DNA of 64,000 bases from Streptomyces hokutonensis (lineage in GTDB: Bacteria > Actinomycetota > Actinomycetes > Streptomycetales > Streptomycetaceae). Positions within the stretch are counted from its first letter, which is position 1; every line of letters begins with the position of its first letter. Made by a program: the position numbers and the translations under genes. The notes beneath the pieces are model-generated. The model did no database searches and had not been told where the DNA came from. It saw only the letters and a list, made by a program, of their open reading frames with translations. Positions 50,835 to 59,386 of the stretch are shown in pieces. The stretch spans positions 1-64,000 of the forward strand of contig NZ_BARG01000047.1 of the NCBI RefSeq assembly GCF_000376565.1. Reading direction: 5' to 3'.

Positions 50835-50959
50835 GTTCGTTCCGTCCGTCGCAGCATGTGGTTCTTGAGCTGGGCGATCAGGAGGCTGCTGCCGCCGTGC
50901 GCCAGGTCGACCCGGTCCCGCGGGGGACCCAGGAGCGGGCTGGTCGGAGGGGTGGGCAT
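50831..50959 (-). CDS. 42-residue ORF, translationally coupled
   Basis: From ATG 50959 the frame encodes a 42-residue peptide including PRDRVDLAHGGSSLLIAQLK and ending MLRRTERT. It has a strong ribosome site (GAGGAGAG, 8 nt upstream). Its TGA overlaps the GTG of the EthD-like gene (GTGA), typical of coupled translation. No domain is known; an amphipathic helix with a basic C-terminus is predicted. It could be a genuine small protein or a leader peptide that gates translation of the next gene. Confidence 0.55.
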   Translation of the reverse strand: MPTPPTSPLLGPPRDRVDLAHGGSSLLIAQLKNHMLRRTERT

Positions 50960-51028
50960 CGGCGGCTCTCCTCTGCCTCATGGATGCGGTGACGTTCGGG
51001 CGCGGTGATGCGCTGGTGGGAACGGCGG

Positions 51029-52036
51029 TCAGTCGTCGGGTATGCCTGCGCCGCTGAGGGCGGGAACGGTGACCTCCGGGCGGGCCAGGGAGCGGGCCCC
51101 GAGCCGGAACTGGTCGAGCTTGTCGACGATCGTCTGGCCGACGCGGGTGTGGCCCCAGATGCTGATGCCCTGGTGGGTGCTGGGCTGCCAGGTGGTCTCG
51201 TCGACGACGACGGGGTTCCAGCCGACCTCCCACTCGAAGCCCGAGGGGGTGCGGGCGTAGTAGGAGAGTTCCTTGTCGTTGGTGTGCTGTCCGATGGACA
51301 GGGCCATGTCGAAGCCGAGTTCGTGCACCCGCTGGTAGCTGCGGGCCATGTCGTCGAGGGTGGCGGCCTGGATGTTGAGGTGCTGGACGCGGGTGCGGAC
51401 CGGGTCGATCGGCAGGCCGCGGACGGCGGCGACGGCGATGGAGTGGTGGCGTTCGTTGACCCGCAGGAAGCGGATCTTGAATTTGACGCCGCTGATCGTC
51501 TCGTCGATGAAGTCGGTCAGCCGGGCGTCGAAGACGGTGTTGAAGTAGCCCCGCAGCTGAGCCGGCCTGGTGGACGTGATCGCGATGTGGCCCATGCCCG
51601 AGTCGCCGGTGACGAACCCGGACGCGAGCATCCGCAGCGGCTCGGGTGAGAGGACGGGCGTGGTGTAGATCTCCTGGGTGATGCCCTTGGGGCCGGGGAA
51701 ACGCAGGAGACGTTCGACGCCGCGCAACTCCGCCTCCTCCCTGGTGCCTTCGGCGACGGGGACGCCGTGGGCGCGTATACGGGCCTCGATCCGCTCGAAG
51801 GTCGTGTGGTCGTCGAGGTGCCAGCCGGTGGCGACGACGTCCTCGGCAGGCCCACGCCTGAGCAGGAAACGGCACTCCTGGTCGTCGAGCCGGAACCGCG
51901 TCAGGCCGGAGTCGAGGTCGTCACGGTGCATGCCGATGGCCTCGGTGCCGAAGCGGCGCCAGTCGGCGAAGCGGTTGGTCTCGATGACGACGTAGCCCAG
52001 GTGGACTGCGCCGAAGACCGAAGCGGCGGCCTTCAT
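51029..52036 (-). CDS. Extradiol (catechol-type) ring-cleavage dioxygenase
   Basis: A 335-residue two-domain vicinal-oxygen-chelate (VOC) protein of the type I extradiol dioxygenase family. The Fe(II) ligands fit H in GMGHIAITS, H in VQHLNIQAA and E in FEWEVG, as in 2,3-dihydroxybiphenyl 1,2-dioxygenase. An active-site His/Tyr region (KELSYYARTPSG) is also present. It opens a catechol ring adjacent to the hydroxyls. Its start overlaps the hydrolase stop by 4 bp, so it is translationally coupled. The exact catechol is not predictable. Confidence 0.88.
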   Translation of the reverse strand: MKAAASVFGAVHLGYVVIETNRFADWRRFGTEAIGMHRDDLDSGLTRFRLDDQECRFLLRRGPAEDVVATGWHLDDHTTFERIEARIRAHGVPVAEGTREEAELRGVERLLRFPGPKGITQEIYTTPVLSPEPLRMLASGFVTGDSGMGHIAITSTRPAQLRGYFNTVFDARLTDFIDETISGVKFKIRFLRVNERHHSIAVAAVRGLPIDPVRTRVQHLNIQAATLDDMARSYQRVHELGFDMALSIGQHTNDKELSYYARTPSGFEWEVGWNPVVVDETTWQPSTHQGISIWGHTRVGQTIVDKLDQFRLGARSLARPEVTVPALSGAGIPDD

Positions 52037-52896
52037 CGGCGGCCTGCCAGGAAGTCGGCGCACAGCCGGTTGAACAGCTCGGCGCGTTCGAACTGGACCC
52101 AGTGACCGGTGTTGGCGACCTCGTACAGATCGCAGTTGGGCATCCGCTCGGCCAGCATCCGGCCGCCGCTGGGGCGGTTGACCTTGTCGGCGGCGCCCCA
52201 CAGCACCAGGGTCGGCACGGGCAGCCGGGCCAGGCGCCTGTCGCGCGTGAAGTCCGTCTTCCACAAGGCGCGCAGCGACTTCGGGCGCCGCAGCGGCGGA
52301 GCCGCGACGACCTCCGGGTCGATGCTGGCCGCATAGCGCGCGTCGACGAGGCTGTCCGGTACGTCGGCGGCGTTGAAGACCAGGTAGGTGCGGATGAACT
52401 TCTCCAGCTTCAGCCGCGAAGGGCCGTCCCCGGAGTAGTAGTTGAGCAGGCTGTTGAGGCCGGGCGTGGGCAGTGCGCGCGTGGTGCCGATGCCACCGGG
52501 ACCCATGAGGACCATCCGCCCGACTCGGTCGGGCGTGTCCAGGGCGAGACGCAGGGCGCAGGCACCGCCGTAGGAATTGCCGACCAAGTGCGCCTTCTCC
52601 AGGCCGAGTTGGTCGAGCAGGGCGCGGATCGCGTCGGCGAGGTACCCGAAGGGGTCGGCGCCGTCGACGCCCTTGGCGCTGCGGCCGTAGCCGGGCAGGT
52701 CCGGGACGATGACCCGGTACTCATTGGCCAACTCCGCGATGTTGCGGTGGTAGTTGGAGATTCCGGAGGCGCCGGGTCCGCCGCCGTGCAGCAGGAGTAC
52801 GGGCGGGCCGTCCCCGGTCTCCGCGACGAAGATCTTCTTGCCGGCGACGTCGAGCAGGGACTCCCGCATCGACGGCAGTTCGGTGTGCGTGGTCAT
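52033..52896 (-). CDS. Meta-cleavage product C-C hydrolase (MhpC/BphD-like)
   Basis: A 287-residue alpha/beta hydrolase from ATG 52896, with GAGGA 6 nt upstream. The oxyanion motif is HGGGPGASG, the nucleophile elbow GNSYGGA, Asp in LWGAADKVNRP and His in NTGHWVQFE. These features, and the helical lid, match hydrolases that cut the ring-opened product between carbons to release 2-hydroxypenta-2,4-dienoate and an acid. It sits between the hydroxylase and the dioxygenase genes in one operon. Confidence 0.88.
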   Translation of the reverse strand: MTTHTELPSMRESLLDVAGKKIFVAETGDGPPVLLLHGGGPGASGISNYHRNIAELANEYRVIVPDLPGYGRSAKGVDGADPFGYLADAIRALLDQLGLEKAHLVGNSYGGACALRLALDTPDRVGRMVLMGPGGIGTTRALPTPGLNSLLNYYSGDGPSRLKLEKFIRTYLVFNAADVPDSLVDARYAASIDPEVVAAPPLRRPKSLRALWKTDFTRDRRLARLPVPTLVLWGAADKVNRPSGGRMLAERMPNCDLYEVANTGHWVQFERAELFNRLCADFLAGRR

Positions 52897-52904
52897 GGCA
52901 GTCC

Positions 52905-54494
52905 TCACAGGGCGATCGAGGCGGTCGCGCGCGACGCCGGGGCGAAACCGGCGGGCGGCGGCGGGAGTTGGGCACCGGTGGGTGCGGCCGCGTAGACGTA
53001 GGCGTCAGGGCGCAGTGCGAGAGTGGCCGCGCGATGCCCGGCCATCCAGGGCAGCAGGACCCCTTCGCTGTCGACGACCGTGCCCTCGGCCGGCTCGGAT
53101 CCGGCGGGCGTGACGGTGAGCGAGGGAACACCGAGGCGGTCCCACGCGGGATGGGGCACGGGGTGCCCGCCGTGCAGGAGCAGCCAGCGGCCGCCGAGGA
53201 CGTCGTCCAGCCGTACGCGTTCACCGCCGGGGCCGGTCACCCAGGGCTGCGGGATCTGGTGGCCGGACGCCTTGGTGCGGGGTCGGGCCTGGAAGCCGGC
53301 GGAGTAGTGGGCGACGGGTATCCAGTGGGAGTCCTGGAGCCAGTTGCCGAAGCCCGGTACGCGGTTGAGCCCGCGCAGTGCGGTGTTCCGGACGCGGGTC
53401 ACCGGGAGGCGCCGTTCGGTGATGATCCGCCCGACGAACACCGCCCGCTCGGTGATCTCCTTGACGTGCGGCTTGCGTTCGGCCTCGTAGCTGTCCAGCA
53501 CCGCCTCGGGCAGTTCGCCGCGCAGCACGGCGGCCAGCTTCCAGCACAGGTTGGCCGCGTCCCGCACACCGGCGGCCATGCCCTGGCCGATCCACGGCGG
53601 CATCGCGTGGGCGGCGTCGCCGGCGAGGAAGACGCGGCCCGTGCGGAAGCGGGCGGCGAAGCGGACATGATGGCTGTAGACGGTGGCCCGCAGGATCTTG
53701 ATCTGGTCCCGGCCGATCCCGTACGCGGCCACCATCGAGTAAATGGCCTCGTCGGTGGTCAGGTACTGCTCGTCGTCACCGGGCAGGATCGGGAACTCCC
53801 AGCGGTGGTGCCCGAGCGGGGTCGGGCAGTCGACGGCGGGGCGGGCCGGGTCGCAGCGGAAGCGCAGCCGGTCGTGGTCCGGCCACGGCTTCAGTATCTC
53901 GGTGTCGATGACGACCCAGCGGTCCTCGTACGTCCTGCCCTCGTAGCCGATGTTGAGCTGGGCACGGGTGAGGCTGGAGCCGCCGTCGGCAGCGATGACG
54001 TAGGAGGCGCGCAGGCGTCGTACGGAATCGTCGGCGGCGGACAGGACCGTCAACTCGACGCTGTCCTGGCTCTGTTGGATCCGTAGGCACTCGTGCCGCA
54101 GCAGGATCTCCACGTCGGGGTACCGGTCGGCGCCGTCGCGCAGGACCCGCTCCAGTGCCGGCTGGTAGATGAACATCTGCGGCGGATGCCCGTGTCCGCG
54201 CGGGGTGGGGTGCGCGCTGAGGAACGGCCGGCCGCGCGCGTCGACGAAATCGAGGGGCCGCTCGGCCAGCATGTCCTGCTTCAGCCGCTCGGCCAGACCG
54301 GTGCGCTGCCAGATCCGCAGGACCTCCTCGTCGGTGGAGATCGCGCGGGCGCGGGTGTAGATCTCGGCGTCGCGTTCGAGGACGACGACCCGCAGGCCCA
54401 GCGCCCCCAGCAGGTTCGCGGCGGTGACGCCGGTGGGGCCGTAGCCGATCACCGCCACGTCGTAGGTCATGTCTCCGGCTCTGGACTCGCTCAC
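52905..54494 (-). CDS. FAD-dependent aromatic hydroxylase (MhpA-like)
   Basis: A 529-residue class A flavin monooxygenase. The Rossmann start is DVAVIGYGPTGVTAANLLGA, followed by RARAISTDEEVLRIWQRTG, then the DG motif (IAADGGSSLTR), and the second FAD motif GRVFLAGDAAHAMPPWIGQG. A C-terminal thioredoxin-like domain is present (~400-520). It hydroxylates a monohydroxylated aromatic such as a 3-hydroxyphenyl acid to a catechol, feeding the dioxygenase. GTG 54494 (GAGGTG upstream) is preferred over the ATG at 54470. It leads the operon. Confidence 0.88.
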   Translation of the reverse strand: MSESRAGDMTYDVAVIGYGPTGVTAANLLGALGLRVVVLERDAEIYTRARAISTDEEVLRIWQRTGLAERLKQDMLAERPLDFVDARGRPFLSAHPTPRGHGHPPQMFIYQPALERVLRDGADRYPDVEILLRHECLRIQQSQDSVELTVLSAADDSVRRLRASYVIAADGGSSLTRAQLNIGYEGRTYEDRWVVIDTEILKPWPDHDRLRFRCDPARPAVDCPTPLGHHRWEFPILPGDDEQYLTTDEAIYSMVAAYGIGRDQIKILRATVYSHHVRFAARFRTGRVFLAGDAAHAMPPWIGQGMAAGVRDAANLCWKLAAVLRGELPEAVLDSYEAERKPHVKEITERAVFVGRIITERRLPVTRVRNTALRGLNRVPGFGNWLQDSHWIPVAHYSAGFQARPRTKASGHQIPQPWVTGPGGERVRLDDVLGGRWLLLHGGHPVPHPAWDRLGVPSLTVTPAGSEPAEGTVVDSEGVLLPWMAGHRAATLALRPDAYVYAAAPTGAQLPPPPAGFAPASRATASIAL

Positions 54495-54631
54495 CAGGCA
54501 CCTCGCTGTCGTCCCTGTCGCGGTGTGTTGCTGACATGTTGCTGTAGTGTTTACTCCAGTTGGAACGATCGCTACGGTAAGGTCGTGGCGGAACGGGGTC
54601 AAGTGGCGGCACGACAGGAAGGGCGCATCCG
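54495..54631. promoter_or_regulatory. Divergent promoter region of the aromatic cluster
   Basis: A 137-bp gap between the hydroxylase and TetR starts, with a relatively AT-rich centre. It carries a direct repeat TGTTGCTG at 54526-54533 and 54537-54544, spaced 11 bp (one helical turn), a possible regulator site. No clear palindrome for TetR was found. Confidence 0.4.
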
Positions 54632-55801
54632 ATGAGCAGGCCGCAGGCGACGCGCAAGAAGCGGGCGAGCGGGGTGGAGTCACGGCGGCGCATCCTCGAC
54701 GCCACGGTCGAGATCGCGGGCGAGCGCGGTGACGAGGGCACGTCCATCGCGGCGGTCAGCGCGAAGTGCGGGCTGCCGGCGAGCTCGATCTACTGGCACT
54801 TCAAGGACAAGGACGACCTGATCGCCGCCGGCATCGAGCGCGGTTTCGAGACCTGGCTGGCAGCGGTCGAGCTGCCCGGCGAAGAGACGGGCACGACGCT
54901 GGAGCGCGTCACCGTCATGGCGGCGAACGTGGCCAGGTCGCTGGTCGACGCGCCGGACTTCCTGCGCCTCGGCCTGATGCTCGCCCTGGAGCGGCGGCCC
55001 ACCGAGCCCCGGGGCCGGACGGTGTTCCTCCAGGTCCGTGACATCGCCACCCAGAAGATCACCGAGGTGGCCGGGACGGTGTTCCCGGATCTGGACGAGG
55101 ACGCCGTGCGCACGCTCGCCACCTACGCCGTCGCCGTCGCCGGCGCCGACGGTCTGTTCGTGCACCGGGAGATCCATGGCGACGCCGTCGACCTGGTGGC
55201 GCCGATCGACCCGCTGAGAGTTGACGGTCATGCCCGAAGTCACCAGCGCCCACGACTGCTTGCCCGCCCAGGCTGGAAACCTCGACATCACGCCGGCTCC
55301 TCCTGCCTGGCAGCGGCAGCGGCAGCGTCCACGACCCGCGCGGGAGCCTCCGTCGTCGGCGTGGCCACGCACCGCACCGAGGCCGACGTCTCCGTCCAAT
55401 ACATCGCGGCCGCGCGGGAGTTGGGCATGGACACCGTCGGCTTCCTGATGATGAGCCACATGACCGACCCGGCACACCTCGCCCGTCAGGCGAAGCTGAT
55501 GGAGAGTCGTGGCGCCACCTGCGTCCATGTCGTCGACTCCGGCGGTCTGTCGACCATGCACGGGGTCGCCGAACGCGTCGACGCCGTCCTCGCGGGCATG
55601 GGCGCCGGTGCCGGCAACGTTCCGCTGGAGGTGTTCATCGCCGCCGACAAGCTCGGACACGCCCACGGCTGTGACCTGTTCGCCGTGCCGGACGCAGCCG
55701 ACGACCTCGTACGACCGCTGAGAGGCCGCCCCGTAGACCTGCTCACCGACGTGACGCTCGACCCGCTCACTGTCCAGCAGGCCGAGGGGGACGCCTCGTG
55801 A
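54632..55801 (+). CDS. TetR regulator fused in frame to an aldolase relic
   Basis: A 389-codon frame. Residues ~1-196 are a complete TetR-family regulator (RRRILDATVEIAGERGDEGT; GLPASSIYWHFKDKDDLIAA; an effector domain to ~196). Residues ~197-238 are low-complexity, out-of-frame-looking sequence. Residues ~239-368 match 4-hydroxy-2-oxovalerate aldolase. The regulator is divergent from the ring-cleavage operon and presumably represses it. The most economical view is that a deletion joined tetR to the remains of a downstream aldolase gene. Whether the fused protein is made and stable is unknown; tetR function may survive. Confidence 0.75.
   Translation: MSRPQATRKKRASGVESRRRILDATVEIAGERGDEGTSIAAVSAKCGLPASSIYWHFKDKDDLIAAGIERGFETWLAAVELPGEETGTTLERVTVMAANVARSLVDAPDFLRLGLMLALERRPTEPRGRTVFLQVRDIATQKITEVAGTVFPDLDEDAVRTLATYAVAVAGADGLFVHREIHGDAVDLVAPIDPLRVDGHARSHQRPRLLARPGWKPRHHAGSSCLAAAAAASTTRAGASVVGVATHRTEADVSVQYIAAARELGMDTVGFLMMSHMTDPAHLARQAKLMESRGATCVHVVDSGGLSTMHGVAERVDAVLAGMGAGAGNVPLEVFIAADKLGHAHGCDLFAVPDAADDLVRPLRGRPVDLLTDVTLDPLTVQQAEGDAS
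55346..55735 (+). pseudogene. Deleted remnant of 4-hydroxy-2-oxovalerate aldolase
   Basis: Aldolase-like text inside the TetR frame: RTEADVSVQYIAAARELGMD, TVGFLMMSHM and VVDSGGL, then directly MGAGAGNVPLEVFIAADKLG and DAADDLVRPL. Compared with the family, the N-terminal ~100 residues, the middle segment carrying the metal-binding HAHHN motif, and the C-terminal communication domain are all missing. Catalysis is therefore not expected. The missing enzyme would have been the last pathway step, splitting 4-hydroxy-2-oxovalerate into pyruvate and acetaldehyde. Confidence 0.75.
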
Positions 55802-56844
55802 CCGGCGCGGCGGGCCGGGTCGACGTCCACCAGCACATCGTTCCCTCCTTCTACCGGGACCTCCTCACCCGGGCGGGCATCGCCGAGGCCGGCGGCCGTG
55901 AGCTGCCCGAGTGGAGCGCCGAGTCCGCCCTGGAGGTGATGGACCTGCTGGGCACCGCCACGGCGATCGTGTCGGTCTCCACGCCGGGCACCGGCTTCCT
56001 CGCCGATCCGGGCGAGGCCGCCGACCTGGCCCGACAGCTCAACGATTTCTCCGCGTCCCTCGCCGCCGAACACCCGGGCCGTTTCGGGTACTTCGCCACG
56101 CTGCCCATGCCCGACGCCGCCGCCTCCGCCGTCGAGGCCGAGCGGGCCTTGGACGGGCTGGGAGCCGACGGGGTCACCCTGCTCGCCAACAACCGGGGCG
56201 TCTACGTCGGAGCGGGCGGCCAGGACGAACTGTGGCAGACCCTGAACGACCGGGGCGCTGTCGTGTTCGTCCACCCCGCCGACCTCCCGGCACCCGCTGT
56301 CGACAGGATCCCGCCGTTCGCCGCCGACTTCCTCCTCGACACCACCAGGGCCGCATACCTCCTGGTCCGCAACGGCGTCGTACGCAGGTACCCGAACATC
56401 CGGTTCATCCTCAGCCACGCCGGCGGCTTCGTGCCCTACGCCTCCCACCGCATGGCCGTCGCCATCGCCGGCGACACCGGACGCAGCCCCCTGGACGTAC
56501 TGGACGACTTCCGCGGCCTCTACTACGACACCGCGCTGTCCTCCAGCTCCGCCGCCCTGCCCACGCTGCTCGCGTTTGCCCGCCCCGGACACATCCTCTT
56601 CGGCAGCGACTGGCCGTTCGCCCCCGTCGTCGCGGGCCAGTACTTCGCCAACGGCCTCGACAGCGGTGTCGACCCCGGTGTCCTCCAGGCCGTCAACCGC
56701 ACCAACGCCGAAACCCTCTTCCCCCGCCTGGCAGGCGCTCCCGCACGGACTCCCGCCCTGCCGCCCCCGATGCGCGTCCGCCAAGCCGCCCAACGGGCCG
56801 TCGCCCGCCTGGTCTTCAAGCTCGTCCAACCCGGCACCGATTGA
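55798..56844 (+). CDS. ACMSD-like metal-dependent amidohydrolase/decarboxylase
   Basis: A 348-residue amidohydrolase-fold protein of the ACMSD/orsellinate-decarboxylase type. Metal-ligand motifs are HQH (VDVHQHIVPSFY), H in VFVHPADLP, H in ILSHAGGFVP and D in LFGSDWPFAP. It may decarboxylate a semialdehyde acid or other ring product in the pathway. GTG 55798 overlaps the stop of the chimeric tetR frame (GTGA), so it is translated in its wake. No transporter gene is in this cluster. Confidence 0.83.
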   Translation: MTGAAGRVDVHQHIVPSFYRDLLTRAGIAEAGGRELPEWSAESALEVMDLLGTATAIVSVSTPGTGFLADPGEAADLARQLNDFSASLAAEHPGRFGYFATLPMPDAAASAVEAERALDGLGADGVTLLANNRGVYVGAGGQDELWQTLNDRGAVVFVHPADLPAPAVDRIPPFAADFLLDTTRAAYLLVRNGVVRRYPNIRFILSHAGGFVPYASHRMAVAIAGDTGRSPLDVLDDFRGLYYDTALSSSSAALPTLLAFARPGHILFGSDWPFAPVVAGQYFANGLDSGVDPGVLQAVNRTNAETLFPRLAGAPARTPALPPPMRVRQAAQRAVARLVFKLVQPGTD

Positions 56845-56912
56845 GCCACGTACCCAGGACCACGACTCCAAGTCCGCGCCCAGGGACTCAGGTGAAGGGC
56901 GATCGACGGATG

Positions 56913-58100
56913 CTAGAGCCAGTCCCGCCGCTTGAAAATAACGTACAAACTCGCACAGACCAGCCCCATCAGGCCGATCGCGAAGGGGTATCCGAAGCGC
57001 CACCCAAGCTCAGGCATGTTCTCAAAGTTCATGCCGTAGATGGTTCCTACGAGCGTGGGGGCGAACAGAATCGCGGCCCAGCTCGAGATCTTCTTGATCT
57101 CCTCGTTCTGTTCGAACCCCGCCTCCGCCAACGCCCGCATCTCCGCGTTCTGTTGCTGGGTGACGAGGGTCGCGTTCACCGTGAGGATGTCGGTGAGGGC
57201 CTGGCGGAAGCCGTCTACTCGTTCGCTGGTGTGGGTGACGTGGTCGGCGACGTCGCGTAGGTAGCGCTGGAGTTCCTCGTCCGTGCCGTACTTGGCGAAG
57301 CCCGCCATCAGGCTGTGGAGCATGCCGACCAGGGGGCGGGTGGCGCGCTGGAACTCGACCATTTCACGGGAGAGTTCGTAGATGCGGCGGGAGACCGCCG
57401 GGTCGCCGCGGAAGACCTCCGTCTCGATCTCGTCGATGTCGGTCTGGACGCCGGCGACCACCGGCGCGTAGCCGTCGACGACCGCGTCGAGGATCGCGTA
57501 CAGCACCGCCTCGGGGCCGAGTTTGAGCAACTCCGGTGTTTCCTCCATGCGTTGGCGGACCGCCGAGAGGTCGGGGGCCGCGCCGTGCCGGACCGTGATC
57601 ACGAAGTCCGGGCCGACGAAGACGTGCAGTTCGCCGAAGTCGACCTCCTCCGGTGTGTCCAAGTACCGGGCGGCGCTGAGGACCACGAAGAGCGTGTCGC
57701 CGTAGCGTTCCAGTTTCGGGCGCTGGTGGGCCTCCATCGCGTCCTCGACCGCCAGCGGGTGGAGGTCGAACTCGGCGGCCAGGGAGAGGAGTTCGGCCTC
57801 GGTGGGGCGGGCGAGGCCGATCCAGGCCATGCCGGACGGCTGTTCGCGCAGTTCGCGGAAGGTGTCCGCGAGGGTGTCCGGCGCCGAGACCCGTACCCCG
57901 TCCCGGTACAGCGCGGCCTGGACGACACTGCCCGCGTCGGAGGGCTCGGAGGGGGGTGCGTCGGTGGTGGAGCGGGGCGGCTCCGGTGCGGGGGGTGGGG
58001 GCGGGGCGGGCGTGCGGCGCCAGCCGGACTTCCTGCCGGTTCCACCGGGCCTGCCGGTCCAGCCGTTCTTCGAGGTGGGGCGGGCGCGTCGCTGGGGCAT
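56913..58100 (-). CDS. corA: Magnesium/cobalt transporter CorA
   Basis: A 395-residue CorA/MgtE-type channel subunit from ATG 58100 (GAGAGG at 8 nt). A Pro-rich N-terminal tail is followed by the cytosolic alpha/beta/helical funnel (LAAEFDLHPLAVEDAMEAHQRPK) and the long stalk helix. Two C-terminal helices carry the diagnostic GMN motif (IYGMNFENMPEL). It imports Mg2+ as a pentamer. It diverges from the winged-helix gene across a gap with an inverted repeat. Confidence 0.92.
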   Translation of the reverse strand: MPQRRARPTSKNGWTGRPGGTGRKSGWRRTPAPPPPPAPEPPRSTTDAPPSEPSDAGSVVQAALYRDGVRVSAPDTLADTFRELREQPSGMAWIGLARPTEAELLSLAAEFDLHPLAVEDAMEAHQRPKLERYGDTLFVVLSAARYLDTPEEVDFGELHVFVGPDFVITVRHGAAPDLSAVRQRMEETPELLKLGPEAVLYAILDAVVDGYAPVVAGVQTDIDEIETEVFRGDPAVSRRIYELSREMVEFQRATRPLVGMLHSLMAGFAKYGTDEELQRYLRDVADHVTHTSERVDGFRQALTDILTVNATLVTQQQNAEMRALAEAGFEQNEEIKKISSWAAILFAPTLVGTIYGMNFENMPELGWRFGYPFAIGLMGLVCASLYVIFKRRDWL

Positions 58101-58212
58101 CGCGGTGCCTCTCGATCGGGCCTGTGTCTGCGTGATCACGGAGCAAGGGCACGAGCAGGATATACGGGGCAAACAACCTCTGCGTGTGATCGGGTCCGGG
58201 ATTCGGTGAGAG

Positions 58213-58235
58213 TTGCGGACCGAACGTGTCCGCAA
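58213..58235. promoter_or_regulatory. Inverted repeat TTGCGGAC-N7-GTCCGCAA
   Basis: Perfect 8-bp arms with a 7-bp spacer lie in the corA/winged-helix gap. A third similar half-site, GTGCGGAC, occurs at 58247-58254. It is a candidate operator for either gene; its position close to the winged-helix gene favours that one. Confidence 0.45.
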
Positions 58236-58276
58236 TCGTCGCTAGCGTGCGGACTGTGACCAAGGCGAAGACCCCG

Positions 58277-59386
58277 ATGGCCAAGAACCCGACCGCTCCC
58301 GTACTCGACCTCCGCGCACTCAACCGCGCCACCCTCGACCGGCAGCTCCTCCTGCGCCGCTCACCGCTCTCCGCCACAGCGGCCGTCGAGCATCTCCTCG
58401 GCCTCCAGGCCCAGAACGTCAAGCCGCCGTACTACGCGCTCGCCGCCCGCCTCGACGGCTTCACGCCCGGGGCACTGTCCGGGCCGATGGCCGAGCGCGA
58501 GGTTGTCCGGATCGTCACCATGCGGTCCACCATCCACACCCACACGGCCGACGACGCCCTCACCCTGCGCCCGCTGGTGCAGGCCGCCCGCGACCGTGAG
58601 CTCGGCAACTTCCGCAAGGGGCTCGTAGGCGTCGACCTGGACCGGCTCGCCGTACTCGCCCGTGAACTCGTCGAGGCCGAGCCGCGCACCATGAAGGAGT
58701 TGCGCGAGGCCCTGCTCGTCGAGTGGCCCGACGCCGATCCGCAGGCCCTCGCGATCGCCGCCCGGTGCCGGTTGCCGCTCGTCCAGGTCACCCCGCGCGG
58801 GCTGTGGGGGAGGAGCGGTCAGGTCGCGCTCACCACCGCCGAGCACTGGCTCGGCCGGCCCGCCGAACCCGTGCCGACCCCGGACGCGACCGTGCTGCGC
58901 TATCTCGCCGCCTTCGGCCCGGCCTCCGTCAAGGACATGCAGACCTGGGCCGGCCTGACCCGACTGCGCGAGGCCTTCGAACGGCTGCGTCCGCGGCTCG
59001 TCACCTTCCACGACCCGAACGGCGTCGAACTCTTCGACCTCCCGGACGCGCCCCGCCCCGCCGCCGACACCCCGGCCCCGCCGCGCTTCCTGCCCGAGTT
59101 CGACAACCTGCTCCTCTCCCACGCCGACCGCACCCGGGTCGTACCGGCCGAGTACTGGGGCCGCGCCTGGCAGGGCAACGTCGCCCACCGCACGCTCCTC
59201 GTCGACGGCTTCCTCGCCGGGGTGTGGAAAATCGACGACGGCGACGGTCACCTCGTCGTCGAGCCCTTCGGTCGGCTGACCAAGGCCCAGCGCGACGACG
59301 TGACCGCCGAAGGGGCGCGGATGCTCGACACCCTGCACCCGGGGACGTCGTACGACATCCGGTTCGGGACGGTCGTAGGGGCGTAG
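58277..59386 (+). CDS. Winged-helix DNA-binding protein (AlkZ/YcaQ-like HTH_42)
   Basis: A ~369-residue protein from ATG 58277 (GTG 58256 is possible). It carries the HTH_42-type pattern: LDLRALNRATLDRQLLLRRS, VEHLLGLQAQNVKPPYYALA, REVVRIVTMRSTIHTHTADD, GLWGRSGQVALTTAEHWLG and FLPEFDNLLLSHADRTRVV. AlkZ and YcaQ are DNA glycosylases that remove cross-links and bulky alkyl adducts; AlkZ has a catalytic QxQ motif. Here LQAQN matches QxQ, so glycosylase activity is plausible. Confidence 0.75.
   Translation: MAKNPTAPVLDLRALNRATLDRQLLLRRSPLSATAAVEHLLGLQAQNVKPPYYALAARLDGFTPGALSGPMAEREVVRIVTMRSTIHTHTADDALTLRPLVQAARDRELGNFRKGLVGVDLDRLAVLARELVEAEPRTMKELREALLVEWPDADPQALAIAARCRLPLVQVTPRGLWGRSGQVALTTAEHWLGRPAEPVPTPDATVLRYLAAFGPASVKDMQTWAGLTRLREAFERLRPRLVTFHDPNGVELFDLPDAPRPAADTPAPPRFLPEFDNLLLSHADRTRVVPAEYWGRAWQGNVAHRTLLVDGFLAGVWKIDDGDGHLVVEPFGRLTKAQRDDVTAEGARMLDTLHPGTSYDIRFGTVVGA

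Noticed and set aside
49959..51875. 638-residue minus-strand open frame as one protein
   Set aside because: Its first ~346 residues are the wrong frame of the dioxygenase gene; only the part from GTG 50834 is protein-like.
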